A stretch of DNA of 14,705 nucleotides from NCBI GenBank assembly GCA_964607765.1, contig CAZSNT010000219.1, positions 1-14,705 on the forward strand, written 5' to 3'. Below are positions 1 to 5,763 of the stretch, one piece after another. The translations under genes and the position numbers were made by a program. A model generated the notes under the pieces. That model was given only the letters and a program-made list of their open reading frames with translations, was not told where the DNA came from and ran no database searches. The stretch is from CAZSNT01 sp964607765. GTDB lineage: Bacteria; Verrucomicrobiota; Lentisphaeria; Oligosphaerales; JABHEG01. Each line of letters starts with the position of its first letter. The first letter of the stretch is position 1.

Positions 1-35
1 TAATCTCCAAGGGACGCTTAATTCAATGACATTGG

Positions 36-84
36 GTGTTCAGTGTTCGGTGTTCGGTGTTCGGTGTTCGGCGTTCGCTATTCA
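36..84. repeat. Heptamer tandem repeat (GTGTTCG type)
   Basis: About seven consecutive 7-base units. Unit 1 is GTGTTCA, units 2-5 are GTGTTCG, unit 6 is GCGTTCG and the last (CTATTCA) is degenerate. The array is non-coding, about 100 bases beyond the stop of the minus-strand radical SAM gene. In another phase the unit reads GTTCGGT, one or two base changes from the GTTAGGC unit that forms the ends of the element in the ATP synthase operon. Confidence 0.9.
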
Positions 85-94
85 ACGGAGCCTG

Positions 95-112
95 CTCTCA
101 CTCTCACTCTCT
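95..112. repeat. Short hexamer repeat (CTCTCA)
   Basis: Three 6-base units, CTCTCA, CTCTCA and CTCTCT, in the non-coding stretch between the heptamer and octamer arrays. The tract is short and might have arisen by chance, but its position between two other microsatellites supports slippage in this spacer. Confidence 0.6.
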
Positions 113-121
113 TCGCCATGC

Positions 122-153
122 CGTGACTCCATGATTCCGTGACTCCGTGACTC
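122..153. repeat. Octamer tandem repeat (CGTGACTC)
   Basis: Four consecutive 8-base units: CGTGACTC, CATGATTC, CGTGACTC, CGTGACTC. The array ends about 28 bases beyond the stop codon of the minus-strand radical SAM gene, so it lies in the 3' flank of that gene. No coding signal or hairpin is evident here. Confidence 0.85.
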
Positions 154-181
154 CTGTCTGCCTGCCCCGTGCATGCTGCAC

Positions 182-1033
182 TCAACAGCTGGCCAGTCGC
201 AGCCCGAGCTTCTTCGCATGCACAAGCACGGTGCGGTATTCTTCACTTGTGATTCGCCGTGAGAGTCGGGGGAATCTGTGTGCCTCAAAGCAGGGCCCGT
301 ACTGCGCCATCACGTTGACGTAGGTGTTCGGCGAGACCTCATTGGCGAGGAAGTCCATGATCGCCAGGGATTCCTCCACCAGTCCGGGCATCACCAGGTG
401 TCGGACCAGCAGTCCTTTCACTGCCAGTCCGTCCCGGATCTGCAAATCGCCTACCTGTCGGTGCATTTCCTGGAGCGCGGCTTTCATCACGTCGGGGTAG
501 TCCGGGGCTTTGGAGTATCGGCTTGCGGAATCGCTGCTGATGTACTTGGCGTCCGGCATGTAGATGGACACGTGGCCTTTGAGCAGGCGCAGCACGTCAA
601 CGCGTTCGTATCCGCCGCAGTTGTAGACGGTGGGTACGGTCAGCCCTGCCTGGCGGGCCAGCTGCAGTGCCCGCATGATTGCCGGCATCTGGTGGGTGGG
701 GGTCACCCAGTTGATGTTATGGCATCCCGCTGCCTGAAGCCCCAGCATCGTCCGACTCAGTTCGTCCGCGTCAACGGTTCGGCCCTGGCGAAGATGGCTG
801 ATCTCGGCGTTCTGACAGAAGACGCATCCCAGGTTGCAGCCTGAGAAAAACACGGTGCCCGAGCCGCCTCTGCCCACCAAAGGCGGCTCTTCCCCCCAAT
901 GCGGCCCGGCCGAGGCGATCACCGCGTCGGCTGCGATGCCGCAGAATCCGGTCTCGCCCCCTCGGCGGTCCACACCGCACTGGCGTGGACAGAGCACGCA
1001 CGGACTGAGCATGTCCTCCAGGTTTCTGGGCAT
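182..1033 (-). CDS. PflX-like radical SAM protein (COG1313 family)
   Basis: A radical S-adenosylmethionine iron-sulfur enzyme of the uncharacterised PflX type, related to glycyl-radical-enzyme activases. From the chosen start it has 283 residues, normal for the family. The [4Fe-4S] motif CxxxCxxC is at C66, C70 and C73, inside SGCNLGCVFCQN. Before it is a cysteine-rich N-terminus (C12, C15, C19, C31; CVLCPRQCGVDR) typical of this family. The motif NINWVTPTH follows. The substrate is unknown; the family resemblance implies a role in enzyme activation or modification, but no partner gene lies beside it. The ATG at 1033 is preferred because GGAGAGA lies 7 bases upstream. An in-frame ATG at 1051 would add six residues but has no good ribosome binding site. 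It is divergent from the FHA gene. Family call firm, function unknown. Confidence 0.9.
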   Translation of the reverse strand: MPRNLEDMLSPCVLCPRQCGVDRRGGETGFCGIAADAVIASAGPHWGEEPPLVGRGGSGTVFFSGCNLGCVFCQNAEISHLRQGRTVDADELSRTMLGLQAAGCHNINWVTPTHQMPAIMRALQLARQAGLTVPTVYNCGGYERVDVLRLLKGHVSIYMPDAKYISSDSASRYSKAPDYPDVMKAALQEMHRQVGDLQIRDGLAVKGLLVRHLVMPGLVEESLAIMDFLANEVSPNTYVNVMAQYGPCFEAHRFPRLSRRITSEEYRTVLVHAKKLGLRLASC

Positions 1034-1040
1034 GGTGCTA

Positions 1041-1047
1041 TCTCTCC
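1041..1047 (-). promoter_or_regulatory. Ribosome binding site deciding the radical SAM gene start
   Basis: On the minus strand GGAGAGA stands 7 bases before the ATG at 1033. No comparable purine tract precedes the alternative ATG at 1051, whose upstream sequence is CGCCGCCTG. Confidence 0.65.
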
Positions 1048-1060
1048 GCATCAGGCGGCG

Positions 1061-1088
1061 TGTATCAAATCGGCCTCACGGCTTACAA
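1061..1088 (-). promoter_or_regulatory. Possible promoter for the radical SAM gene
   Basis: On the minus strand a TTGTAA (-35-like, 1088-1083) is followed after 16 bases by GATACA (-10-like, 1066-1061). Transcription would begin near 1054, leaving a leader of about 20 bases before the ATG at 1033. Both boxes are imperfect and the call is weak. Confidence 0.3.
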
Positions 1089-1203
1089 GTAATAGCATAA
1101 AAAGGAGATGTCAAGTCGTGATGAACCCGCCCGTGACTACGCGGGCTTGTAGAAATGACGACGGGCGCGTGTTAGGGTATCGTTTTGCCGGAGTGGTGAC
1201 GGC

Positions 1204-1209
1204 AAGGAG
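1204..1209 (+). promoter_or_regulatory. Ribosome binding site of the FHA gene
   Basis: AAGGAG lies 5 bases before the ATG at 1215. A GTG at 1209 in the same frame overlaps this site and therefore is unlikely to be the start. Confidence 0.75.
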
Positions 1210-1214
1210 TGAGT

Positions 1215-1964
1215 ATGCCGCTATTCCAAATTCTCAGCCAGGACGGGGACGAGATTACTCAGTTCTCGTCCGAGGAGTTTACGCCTGGCACACCGATTAC
1301 GGTCGGCCGTTCGTCCACGTGCTCGGTCTGCATGAAGAACAGTCCCGGGCTCAGTCGCTCTGTGGGACGCGTGCACTTCTCATTGGTGGAGAAGGGCATG
1401 GACTGGTGGCTGCACGGCGAGCTGAACACCAAGGTCTACCGCGGTGCCGAGCAGGTTTTCGAGAGCAAGCTCCGGGACGGTGATCGGTTCAGGTTCGGCG
1501 GCTATTTCCTGTGTGTCGGTACCGATGCCGGGACCACGCCCTACAAGCTGTTCTATCAGACGACTGTGGGCCACATCAACAGTGTCCCCCTCTGGCAGGG
1601 CAAGAACTGGGTGGGACGGTCTTCGAAGAACACGATCCCGCTTGAGGACGTGTCTGGCTGTTCGCGCCGGCATGTCTGCCTGACGGTTGCGCGCAACTCG
1701 ATCATCATCGAGGATCTGAAGAGCTCGAACGGTACGCGCGTCGGCGGGACGAAGATCGCCAAACCCACGGACCTCTCGCCTGGTCAGGAGTTCAAAGCGG
1801 GCAAGACCAAGATGTGGGTCGACTTCGATGCCAACGCTGCGCAGCACTTGCGTCGGAACACGCTGTGGCATGACAAGTACTTCCGGCTCTTCATGCTGCT
1901 GCTGATCATTGTCATCCTGGTGTGGCTGAAGAACCTGCTGTTCCGCGGGGGGGCGCCGAACTGA
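1215..1964 (+). CDS. Tail-anchored protein with two FHA domains
   Basis: A 249-residue protein with two forkhead-associated (FHA) phosphothreonine-binding modules and a C-terminal membrane anchor. The first module is divergent: GRSS at 31-34, then SR at 47-48 and a histidine at 54. The second is canonical: GRSSKNTI at 135-142, SRRH at 150-153 and SSNGT at 170-174. A hydrophobic helix at about 224-243 (FRLFMLLLIIVILVWL) near the end, with no N-terminal signal peptide, predicts a cytosolic protein held to the inner membrane by its tail. FHA domains read Ser/Thr kinase phosphorylation; no kinase gene is visible here. The ATG at 1215 has a good ribosome binding site. The gene lies 143 bases before atpD on the same strand, so co-transcription is possible, but no functional link to the ATPase is shown. 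Confidence 0.9.
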   Translation: MPLFQILSQDGDEITQFSSEEFTPGTPITVGRSSTCSVCMKNSPGLSRSVGRVHFSLVEKGMDWWLHGELNTKVYRGAEQVFESKLRDGDRFRFGGYFLCVGTDAGTTPYKLFYQTTVGHINSVPLWQGKNWVGRSSKNTIPLEDVSGCSRRHVCLTVARNSIIIEDLKSSNGTRVGGTKIAKPTDLSPGQEFKAGKTKMWVDFDANAAQHLRRNTLWHDKYFRLFMLLLIIVILVWLKNLLFRGGAPN

Positions 1965-2107
1965 GCAGGGAGCACGGCCCGCCCCGGATCCCGGTGCGCC
2001 CCGACCGGTGGACTTCCGGGCAGTGCCTTCCCAACCCCCGACGGCCAGCCGCCCCGTAGACCACGGCGGGAGCGGGTCACGCCAAACAAGCAACGAGGTC
2101 GCGAGAC

Positions 2108-3625
2108 GTGCCCAACACCGGAAAAGTAGTGACAGTTCGTGGGTCCGTGGTCGACGCGGAGTTCACGGACCAACTGCCCGCCATCAACGAGGCCCTTCGG
2201 ATCGCCGGCCCTGTGGGCCGGATCGTGGTCGAAGTACACCAGCACCTGTCGCGGACGCGGGTCCGCGGGGTCGCGATGAACTCGACCGACGGCCTGGCCC
2301 GAGGGATCGAAGTGGTGGCGACCGGCGAGCCGATGACCGTTGCAGTCGGCGACACCATGCTCGGGCGCATGGTCGATGTGATGGGTGAGCCGCTGGACCA
2401 CAAAGGTGCGGTTGGCGGTGAGGGCGGTACGCCGGAGAGGCGCCCTATCCACGCACAGGGCCCGGCCATATCCGAGCAGCGCACGGACAACGAGATCTTC
2501 GAGACGGGGCTCAAGGTGGTCGACCTGTTGGCTCCGCTGTCCAAAGGCGGCAAGGCCGGCCTGTTCGGCGGCGCCGGGGTCGGCAAGACGGTTCTGATCA
2601 ATGAGCTGATCCGCAACACGGTGGCGAAGTACTCGGGCATTGCGGTCTTCGCAGGTGTAGGCGAACGCTCCCGAGAGGGCAGCGACCTCTACCACGAAAT
2701 GGACGAGGCGGGCGTGCTCGAGAAGACGACTCTCGTCTTCGGTCAGATGAACGAACCCCCGGGAGCGCGGTTCCGGGTCGCCATGACGGCACTGACGGTG
2801 GCCGAGTATTTCCGCGACACGCAGGGCAAGGATGTACTTCTGCTGATCGACAACGTGTTCCGGTTCGTACAGGCCGGCTCCGAGATCTCCGGACTGCTCG
2901 GCCGCCTGCCGTCGCAGGTCGGCTACCAGCCTACCCTGGCCAGCGAAGTGGCGGCACTGCAGGAGCGGATCACCTCGACGCACCGCGGCTCGGTCACGGC
3001 GATCCAGGCGGTTTACGTCCCGGCGGACGACCTCACCGACCCCGCGGCGGCCGCAACGTTCTCGCATCTCGATGCAACGATCACGCTCAGCCGCCGCCTT
3101 GCGAGCGAAGGCCTGTACCCCGCGGTCGACCCGTTGGAGTCCAGCAGCAAGCTGCTCACGCCGACGGTGGTCGGCGAACGTCACTACCGCACCGCCCGTG
3201 CCGTGCGCGAGACGATCGCGCACTATCGTGGTCTGGAAGATATCATCGGCATGCTCGGCCTGGAGGAACTGTCGGCCAAGGACCAGCAGATCGTGCGCCG
3301 TGCCCGGCGCCTGATCCGGTTCCTGACGCAGCCGTTCTTCGTGACGGAGCACTTCACCGGCAAGCCGGGGAAGCTCGTGTCCATCGACGAGACGTTGGGC
3401 GGCTGCGAAGCGATCCTGAACGGCGACCTCGACGACCTGCCGGAGTCGGCCTTGTACATGATCGGCGGCATCGAGGAGGCCGGAGCGAAGGCCGGGGAGC
3501 CGTCCCCGGACGAGCCCGCCGGCGACGAGAGACCCCCGGCCGACGAACGTGCAGCACGCGCCGCCGCGCGAGCCCCGGCTGAAGGCGACGACAGCGCGCC
3601 GACCGAACACAAAAGGGGCGGATGA
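2108..3625 (+). CDS. atpD: N-type ATP synthase F1 subunit beta
   Basis: Catalytic beta subunit of the F1 head, which hydrolyses or makes ATP at the alpha/beta interface. It has 505 residues. The P-loop GGAGVGKT is at 154-161, the catalytic glutamate is E186 in GERSREGSDLY (187 is its arginine), and the Walker B aspartate is D248 in LLLIDNVFRF. The DELSEED-type contact loop reads LEELSAK at 385-391. All catalytic elements are intact. The start is GTG, with GAGG 9 bases upstream, and it aligns with the usual N-terminus (KVVTVRGSVVDAEF). The last 45-50 residues (from about 458) form an Ala/Pro/Glu/Asp-rich tail that F1 beta subunits normally lack. First gene of the nine-gene operon; beta coming first is characteristic of N-ATPases. 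The gene for epsilon begins 7 bases after its stop. Confidence 0.97.
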   Translation: MPNTGKVVTVRGSVVDAEFTDQLPAINEALRIAGPVGRIVVEVHQHLSRTRVRGVAMNSTDGLARGIEVVATGEPMTVAVGDTMLGRMVDVMGEPLDHKGAVGGEGGTPERRPIHAQGPAISEQRTDNEIFETGLKVVDLLAPLSKGGKAGLFGGAGVGKTVLINELIRNTVAKYSGIAVFAGVGERSREGSDLYHEMDEAGVLEKTTLVFGQMNEPPGARFRVAMTALTVAEYFRDTQGKDVLLLIDNVFRFVQAGSEISGLLGRLPSQVGYQPTLASEVAALQERITSTHRGSVTAIQAVYVPADDLTDPAAAATFSHLDATITLSRRLASEGLYPAVDPLESSSKLLTPTVVGERHYRTARAVRETIAHYRGLEDIIGMLGLEELSAKDQQIVRRARRLIRFLTQPFFVTEHFTGKPGKLVSIDETLGGCEAILNGDLDDLPESALYMIGGIEEAGAKAGEPSPDEPAGDERPPADERAARAAARAPAEGDDSAPTEHKRGG

Positions 3626-3632
3626 CTGAGCA

Positions 3633-4031
3633 ATGAATGTAACCGTGATGAGCTGCACGACCGTGGCCCTCGAGAAAGAGGCCGCACACGTGACGGTCGA
3701 CGACCCGACCGGATCCATCGGGATCCGGCCCGGGCACGCGCCGCTGGTCACGTCGCTGGTCCAGGGCATTGTGATCGCGCGTGGTGCTGACGGCCACGAG
3801 GATTACGTGGCCGTGGACGGTGGCGTGCTGGTGGTGAACGGCGACAGCGTGCGCATCGCGTCGAAGCGCGCCGTGGCCAGTGTCGACCTGCGCCACCTCG
3901 AGGACACGGTGCTGAAGCAGTTCGAGACAGAGGCTGACGCGGACAAGACGAACCACACGGCGTTCGAGAAGATGCGCATCGACTTCATGCGCCGCGTATT
4001 GGAGTTCGAACAGGCTGGGGAGACGTTTTGA
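3633..4031 (+). CDS. atpC: N-type ATP synthase F1 subunit epsilon
   Basis: Central-stalk subunit of 132 residues that couples gamma to the c-ring and can modulate ATP hydrolysis. The N-terminal beta-sandwich domain carries the family signature GIRPGHAPLVT at about 29-39, followed by VDGGVLVVNGDSVRI. The C-terminal third is charged and predicted helical, as in epsilon, though without clear similarity to well-known inhibitory C-termini. It starts at an ATG 7 bases after the atpD stop, with a purine tract (AAAAGGGG) overlapping the end of atpD. In N-ATPase operons epsilon directly follows beta, as here. Confidence 0.93.
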   Translation: MNVTVMSCTTVALEKEAAHVTVDDPTGSIGIRPGHAPLVTSLVQGIVIARGADGHEDYVAVDGGVLVVNGDSVRIASKRAVASVDLRHLEDTVLKQFETEADADKTNHTAFEKMRIDFMRRVLEFEQAGETF

Positions 4032-4046
4032 CCGGCCCGAGGAGCC

Positions 4047-4054
4047 AGGAGAGG
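4047..4054 (+). promoter_or_regulatory. Ribosome binding site deciding the atpQ start
   Basis: AGGAGAGG ends 3 bases before the GTG at 4058 (6 bases from its GGAG core). This favours GTG 4058 over the in-frame TTG at 4028, which overlaps the atpC stop. Confidence 0.65.
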
Positions 4055-4057
4055 TTT

Positions 4058-4312
4058 GTGGACAGCGTTGCCAGACGCCGTGATCTGCATGAGCAGCACG
4101 AGCGCGAGGGCAACCGCTCGTTCTGGCAGTCAGTCGGCATGATGGGCACGGTCGGCTGGACCATCGCCCTGCCCACGGCGGCCGGGGCCCTGTCCGGGCG
4201 CTGGCTCGATGGCAGATTGGAGTCCGGGCACGTATTCATGTTCTTCTTCATGCTCGTCGGCCTGGGCATGGGGTGCGTCGTTGTGGGACGGATGATCGCG
4301 GAAAAGCGGTAA
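4058..4312 (+). CDS. atpQ: N-ATPase accessory membrane protein AtpQ (AtpI/AtpZ-like)
   Basis: A small inner-membrane protein of 84 residues from the GTG at 4058 (94 from a TTG at 4028). After a charged N-terminal stretch (RRRDLHEQHEREGNRS) there are two predicted membrane helices, about 27-46 and 57-77. The first is glycine-rich and ends in GRWLDG, the signature shared with AtpI/AtpZ proteins of ordinary ATP synthase operons. Those proteins help c-ring assembly or have been linked to divalent cation handling; the exact role of AtpQ is not settled. Identification rests on this motif, the topology and the fixed position between epsilon and AtpR. The intergenic distance to atpC is 26 bases. Confidence 0.88.
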   Translation: MDSVARRRDLHEQHEREGNRSFWQSVGMMGTVGWTIALPTAAGALSGRWLDGRLESGHVFMFFFMLVGLGMGCVVVGRMIAEKR

Positions 4313-4355
4313 GTTGAGGTCTCAGGGCTGGCGGTTCAGCTCTGTACCACGTATC

Positions 4356-4360
4356 GGAGA
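4356..4360 (+). promoter_or_regulatory. Ribosome binding site deciding the atpR start
   Basis: GGAGA lies 4-5 bases before the ATG at 4365. An in-frame TTG at 4314 would add 17 residues (MRSQGWRFSSVPRIGEA) that look like translated leader, not a membrane-protein N-terminus. Confidence 0.7.
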
Positions 4361-4364
4361 AGCG

Positions 4365-4679
4365 ATGAACGGTTTAATGGGAATGGGCCCGATCGGCTGG
4401 CTTGCGGCGCTGGTGGTCGGCTTCGTGGTGGGCGGCATCTTCTTTCTCACGATCAAGGTGCAGGTCGCGTATGTGCTGAAGCGGAAAGCCGACACACCGG
4501 CCTGGGTCGTGCCGGCCTTGATGTACGCACGGATGCTCTTTGTCGGTGCGGTGCTGGTCGTGATTGCATTGAGTCTGCCGCATGAGAAGATCGCCGGCGC
4601 GTTGCTGGCCGGCTGCGCAGGCAGCCTGATTGCGCGCATGCTGGTGTCGAGAATGGTCAAGAAAGGCGGAAGCACCTGA
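4365..4679 (+). CDS. atpR: N-ATPase accessory membrane protein AtpR
   Basis: A 104-residue integral membrane protein with three predicted helices, about 11-30, 48-69 and 76-96, as expected for AtpR. Arginines lie inside or at the edge of the second (R56) and third (R91) helices. In this family, intramembrane positive residues have been proposed to face the c-ring carboxylates during rotor assembly; that role is inferred from the literature, not shown here. AtpR is found essentially only in N-ATPase operons, between AtpQ and subunit a. It starts 52 bases after atpQ. Its stop is one base before the ATG of atpB (TGATATG), implying translational coupling. Confidence 0.88.
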   Translation: MNGLMGMGPIGWLAALVVGFVVGGIFFLTIKVQVAYVLKRKADTPAWVVPALMYARMLFVGAVLVVIALSLPHEKIAGALLAGCAGSLIARMLVSRMVKKGGST

Positions 4680-4680
4680 T

Positions 4681-5427
4681 ATGGTGATCATCGGCGGAGC
4701 CTGTCCATTCAGCTGCCTTAACGTGCCGAAGAGCGCGATGACGACGTGGGGAGTCATGGTGTTCCTCGGTGTGGTCGCGGCGCTCCTGAACCGCCACATC
4801 CGGAAGGAAGGGCTGGGGCATTTGGAGAACACTTTCGAGCTCTTCATGGAACAGCTCTGCAAGCTTATTGAAGAGATCGTACACTCCAATCCCGAGCCCT
4901 ACGTTCCGTTCGTGGGCACGCTGTTTGTCTTCGTGTTCGTGTCGAACCTCGTGGGCATGATTCCGGGCCTGAGCAGCCCAACGGCGGACCTGAGCGTGAC
5001 CTCGGGACTCTCGTTCCTGGTGTTCCTGTCGGTGCCGTTCTACGGGATTCGTGCGCGTGGGCTGAGGAACTACCTGAAGACATACGTGCAGCCGAACCCG
5101 TTTCTGCTCCCGTTCAACCTTCTCGGCGAGATCACGCGTACGCTGTCGCTCGCGGTCCGGTTGTTCGGGAACATCATGAGTGGTGAGTTCCTGTTCCTGG
5201 TCGTCGTCGGCGTGGTGACGACAGTCCTGAAAGGCTACGCAACCGTTTTCATGCCGGCGGGTTACATACTGACTCTGTTCCTGTCGGTCTTGAGCCTGAT
5301 CACGGCCGCGATCCAGGCCTACATTTTCACGGTCCTGGCGCTGGTCTATGTCGGGTCCGCCATCGAAGGTGAAGCGCCGGCGGAACCGGAACCCGCCGCA
5401 ACCGAACCGTTAGAGGTTAGGGGTTAG
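4681..5427 (+). CDS. atpB: N-type ATP synthase Fo subunit a
   Basis: Stator membrane subunit that provides the ion half-channels against the c-ring; 248 residues with about five or six hydrophobic helices. The essential arginine is R160 in SLAVRLFGNIMSGE, the diagnostic signature of subunit a. The matching last-helix motif IQAYIFTVLALVYVGSAIE is at 211-229. The ATG at 4681 is chosen because it follows the atpR stop by one base and gives the usual N-ATPase start before the first helix (TTWGVMVFLGV). The C-terminus is odd: after the last helix come 19 acidic, Pro/Ala-rich residues (EGEAPAEPEPAATEPLEVRG). The final four codons and the stop lie inside the left inverted repeat of a downstream element, so the original 3' end has probably been replaced. 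Confidence 0.95.
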   Translation: MVIIGGACPFSCLNVPKSAMTTWGVMVFLGVVAALLNRHIRKEGLGHLENTFELFMEQLCKLIEEIVHSNPEPYVPFVGTLFVFVFVSNLVGMIPGLSSPTADLSVTSGLSFLVFLSVPFYGIRARGLRNYLKTYVQPNPFLLPFNLLGEITRTLSLAVRLFGNIMSGEFLFLVVVGVVTTVLKGYATVFMPAGYILTLFLSVLSLITAAIQAYIFTVLALVYVGSAIEGEAPAEPEPAATEPLEVRG

Positions 5428-5442
5428 GCGTTAGGCGTTAGG
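5415..5442 (+). repeat. Left inverted repeat arm (GTTAGGC heptamers)
   Basis: A 28-base arm made of four GTTAGG-type units. It is the exact reverse complement of 5714-5741. It starts within atpB codons and contains the atpB stop TAG at 5425-5427. Confidence 0.93.
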
Positions 5443-5460
5443 CGTTGGATTATTGATGTA

Positions 5461-5521
5461 GCTCCCCTTCAGGGAGCAAAACACGTTGGCGTACAACGCG
5501 TTCCTGGGGTTCTACCCCAGG
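5461..5521 (+). repeat. Three consecutive hairpins
   Basis: Stem GCTCCC (5461-5466) pairs with GGGAGC (5472-5477) over a 5-base loop. CGTTG (5484-5488) pairs with CAACG (5494-5498). CCTGGGGT (5503-5510) pairs with ACCCCAGG (5514-5521) over a TCT loop. None is followed by a T-tract, so they do not look like rho-independent terminators. Confidence 0.75.
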
Positions 5522-5528
5522 CTGTGAT

Positions 5529-5648
5529 GTTAGTCCCCTTTGGGGACGGGGGTCGCTGAAGGCGGCCAATATACTGGCCCAGGGTAACGTTAGTCCCCTT
5601 TGGGGACGGGGGTCGCTGAAGGCGACCAACATGTTAGCCTAGGGTAAC
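5529..5648 (+). repeat. Tandem duplication of a 60-base unit
   Basis: Two adjacent 60-base units, 5529-5588 and 5589-5648. Their first 36 bases are identical, and they differ at six positions overall, all between the 37th and 52nd base. Each unit starts GTTAG and includes the hairpin GTCCCC-TTT-GGGGAC; each ends AGGGTAAC. A reading frame on the minus strand here yields a doubled peptide and is an artefact of the repeat. Confidence 0.9.
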
Positions 5649-5656
5649 ACCCTAGG
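5638..5656 (+). repeat. Hairpin with 8-base stem
   Basis: CCTAGGGT (5638-5645) pairs with ACCCTAGG (5649-5656) around an AAC loop. The last bases of the second 60-base unit form its left arm and loop; the corresponding part of the first unit (GGCCCAGGGTAAC) lacks a partner arm. Confidence 0.8.
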
Positions 5657-5713
5657 GACCAAGATAGTACATATTAGGATGCTGCGATCCATGCATGACC
5701 ATCCGGAGAAGTT

Positions 5714-5741
5714 CCTAACGCCTAACGCCTAACCCCTAACC
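5714..5741 (-). repeat. Right inverted repeat arm
   Basis: Exact reverse complement of 5415-5442, reading CCTAACG units on the + strand. It ends 9 bases before the atpE ribosome binding site AAGGAG (5751-5756), so pairing of the two arms in the mRNA would place a long stem directly upstream of the start of subunit c. Confidence 0.93.
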
Positions 5742-5750
5742 CACGAGGAC

Positions 5751-5756
5751 AAGGAG
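5751..5756 (+). promoter_or_regulatory. Ribosome binding site of atpE
   Basis: AAGGAG, 7 bases before the ATG at 5764, is the strongest ribosome binding site in the operon. It suits a subunit needed in many copies per complex. Confidence 0.75.
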
Positions 5757-5763
5757 ACACGAT

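Larger units (their letters stand above)
5415..5741. repeat. Inverted-repeat-bounded, palindrome-rich element between atpB and atpE
   Basis: A 327-base non-coding element fills almost the whole 336-base gap between subunits a and c. It is bounded by perfect 28-base inverted repeats built from the heptamer GTTAGGC. Inside are hairpins at 5461-5477, 5484-5498, 5503-5521, 5533-5547, 5593-5607 and 5638-5656, and a tandem 60-base duplication at 5529-5648. There is no transposase and no credible reading frame, and no clear target-site duplication is seen. It could be a MITE-like insertion, a dispersed intergenic repeat of this genome, or a structured RNA segment of the operon mRNA. In the transcript the two ends could pair into a long stem enclosing the hairpins. 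Confidence 0.85.

Noticed and set aside
1147..1183. Possible promoter before the FHA gene (TTGTAG and TAGGGT or TATCGT)
   Set aside because: Spacing is 20 or 25 bases, too long for a normal sigma70 promoter.
1784..3769. Long open frame of 661 codons on the minus strand opposite atpD
   Set aside because: It lies opposite an unmistakable beta subunit, has no recognisable domain, and its Arg/Ala-rich composition is what GC-rich codon bias produces antisense to a real gene.
5450..5632. 60-codon minus-strand frame in the atpB-atpE element, with an internally repeated peptide (AFSDPRPQRGLT)
   Set aside because: The peptide repeat is only a translation of the 60-base DNA duplication and hairpins; there is no ribosome binding site.
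5529..5648. CRISPR-like array
   Set aside because: The two units are directly adjacent with no distinct spacer, there are only two, and no cas gene is in the window.
5657..5700. Possible separate promoter for atpE (AT-richer patch with GATAGT and TATTAG)
   Set aside because: No -35 box at a proper distance could be found. It cannot be excluded, but there is not enough to call it.
5415..5741. Telomere-like or replication-origin function for the GTTAGG repeats
   Set aside because: Resemblance to telomere repeats is superficial: the unit is a heptamer, the element sits inside an operon, and no DnaA boxes are seen.
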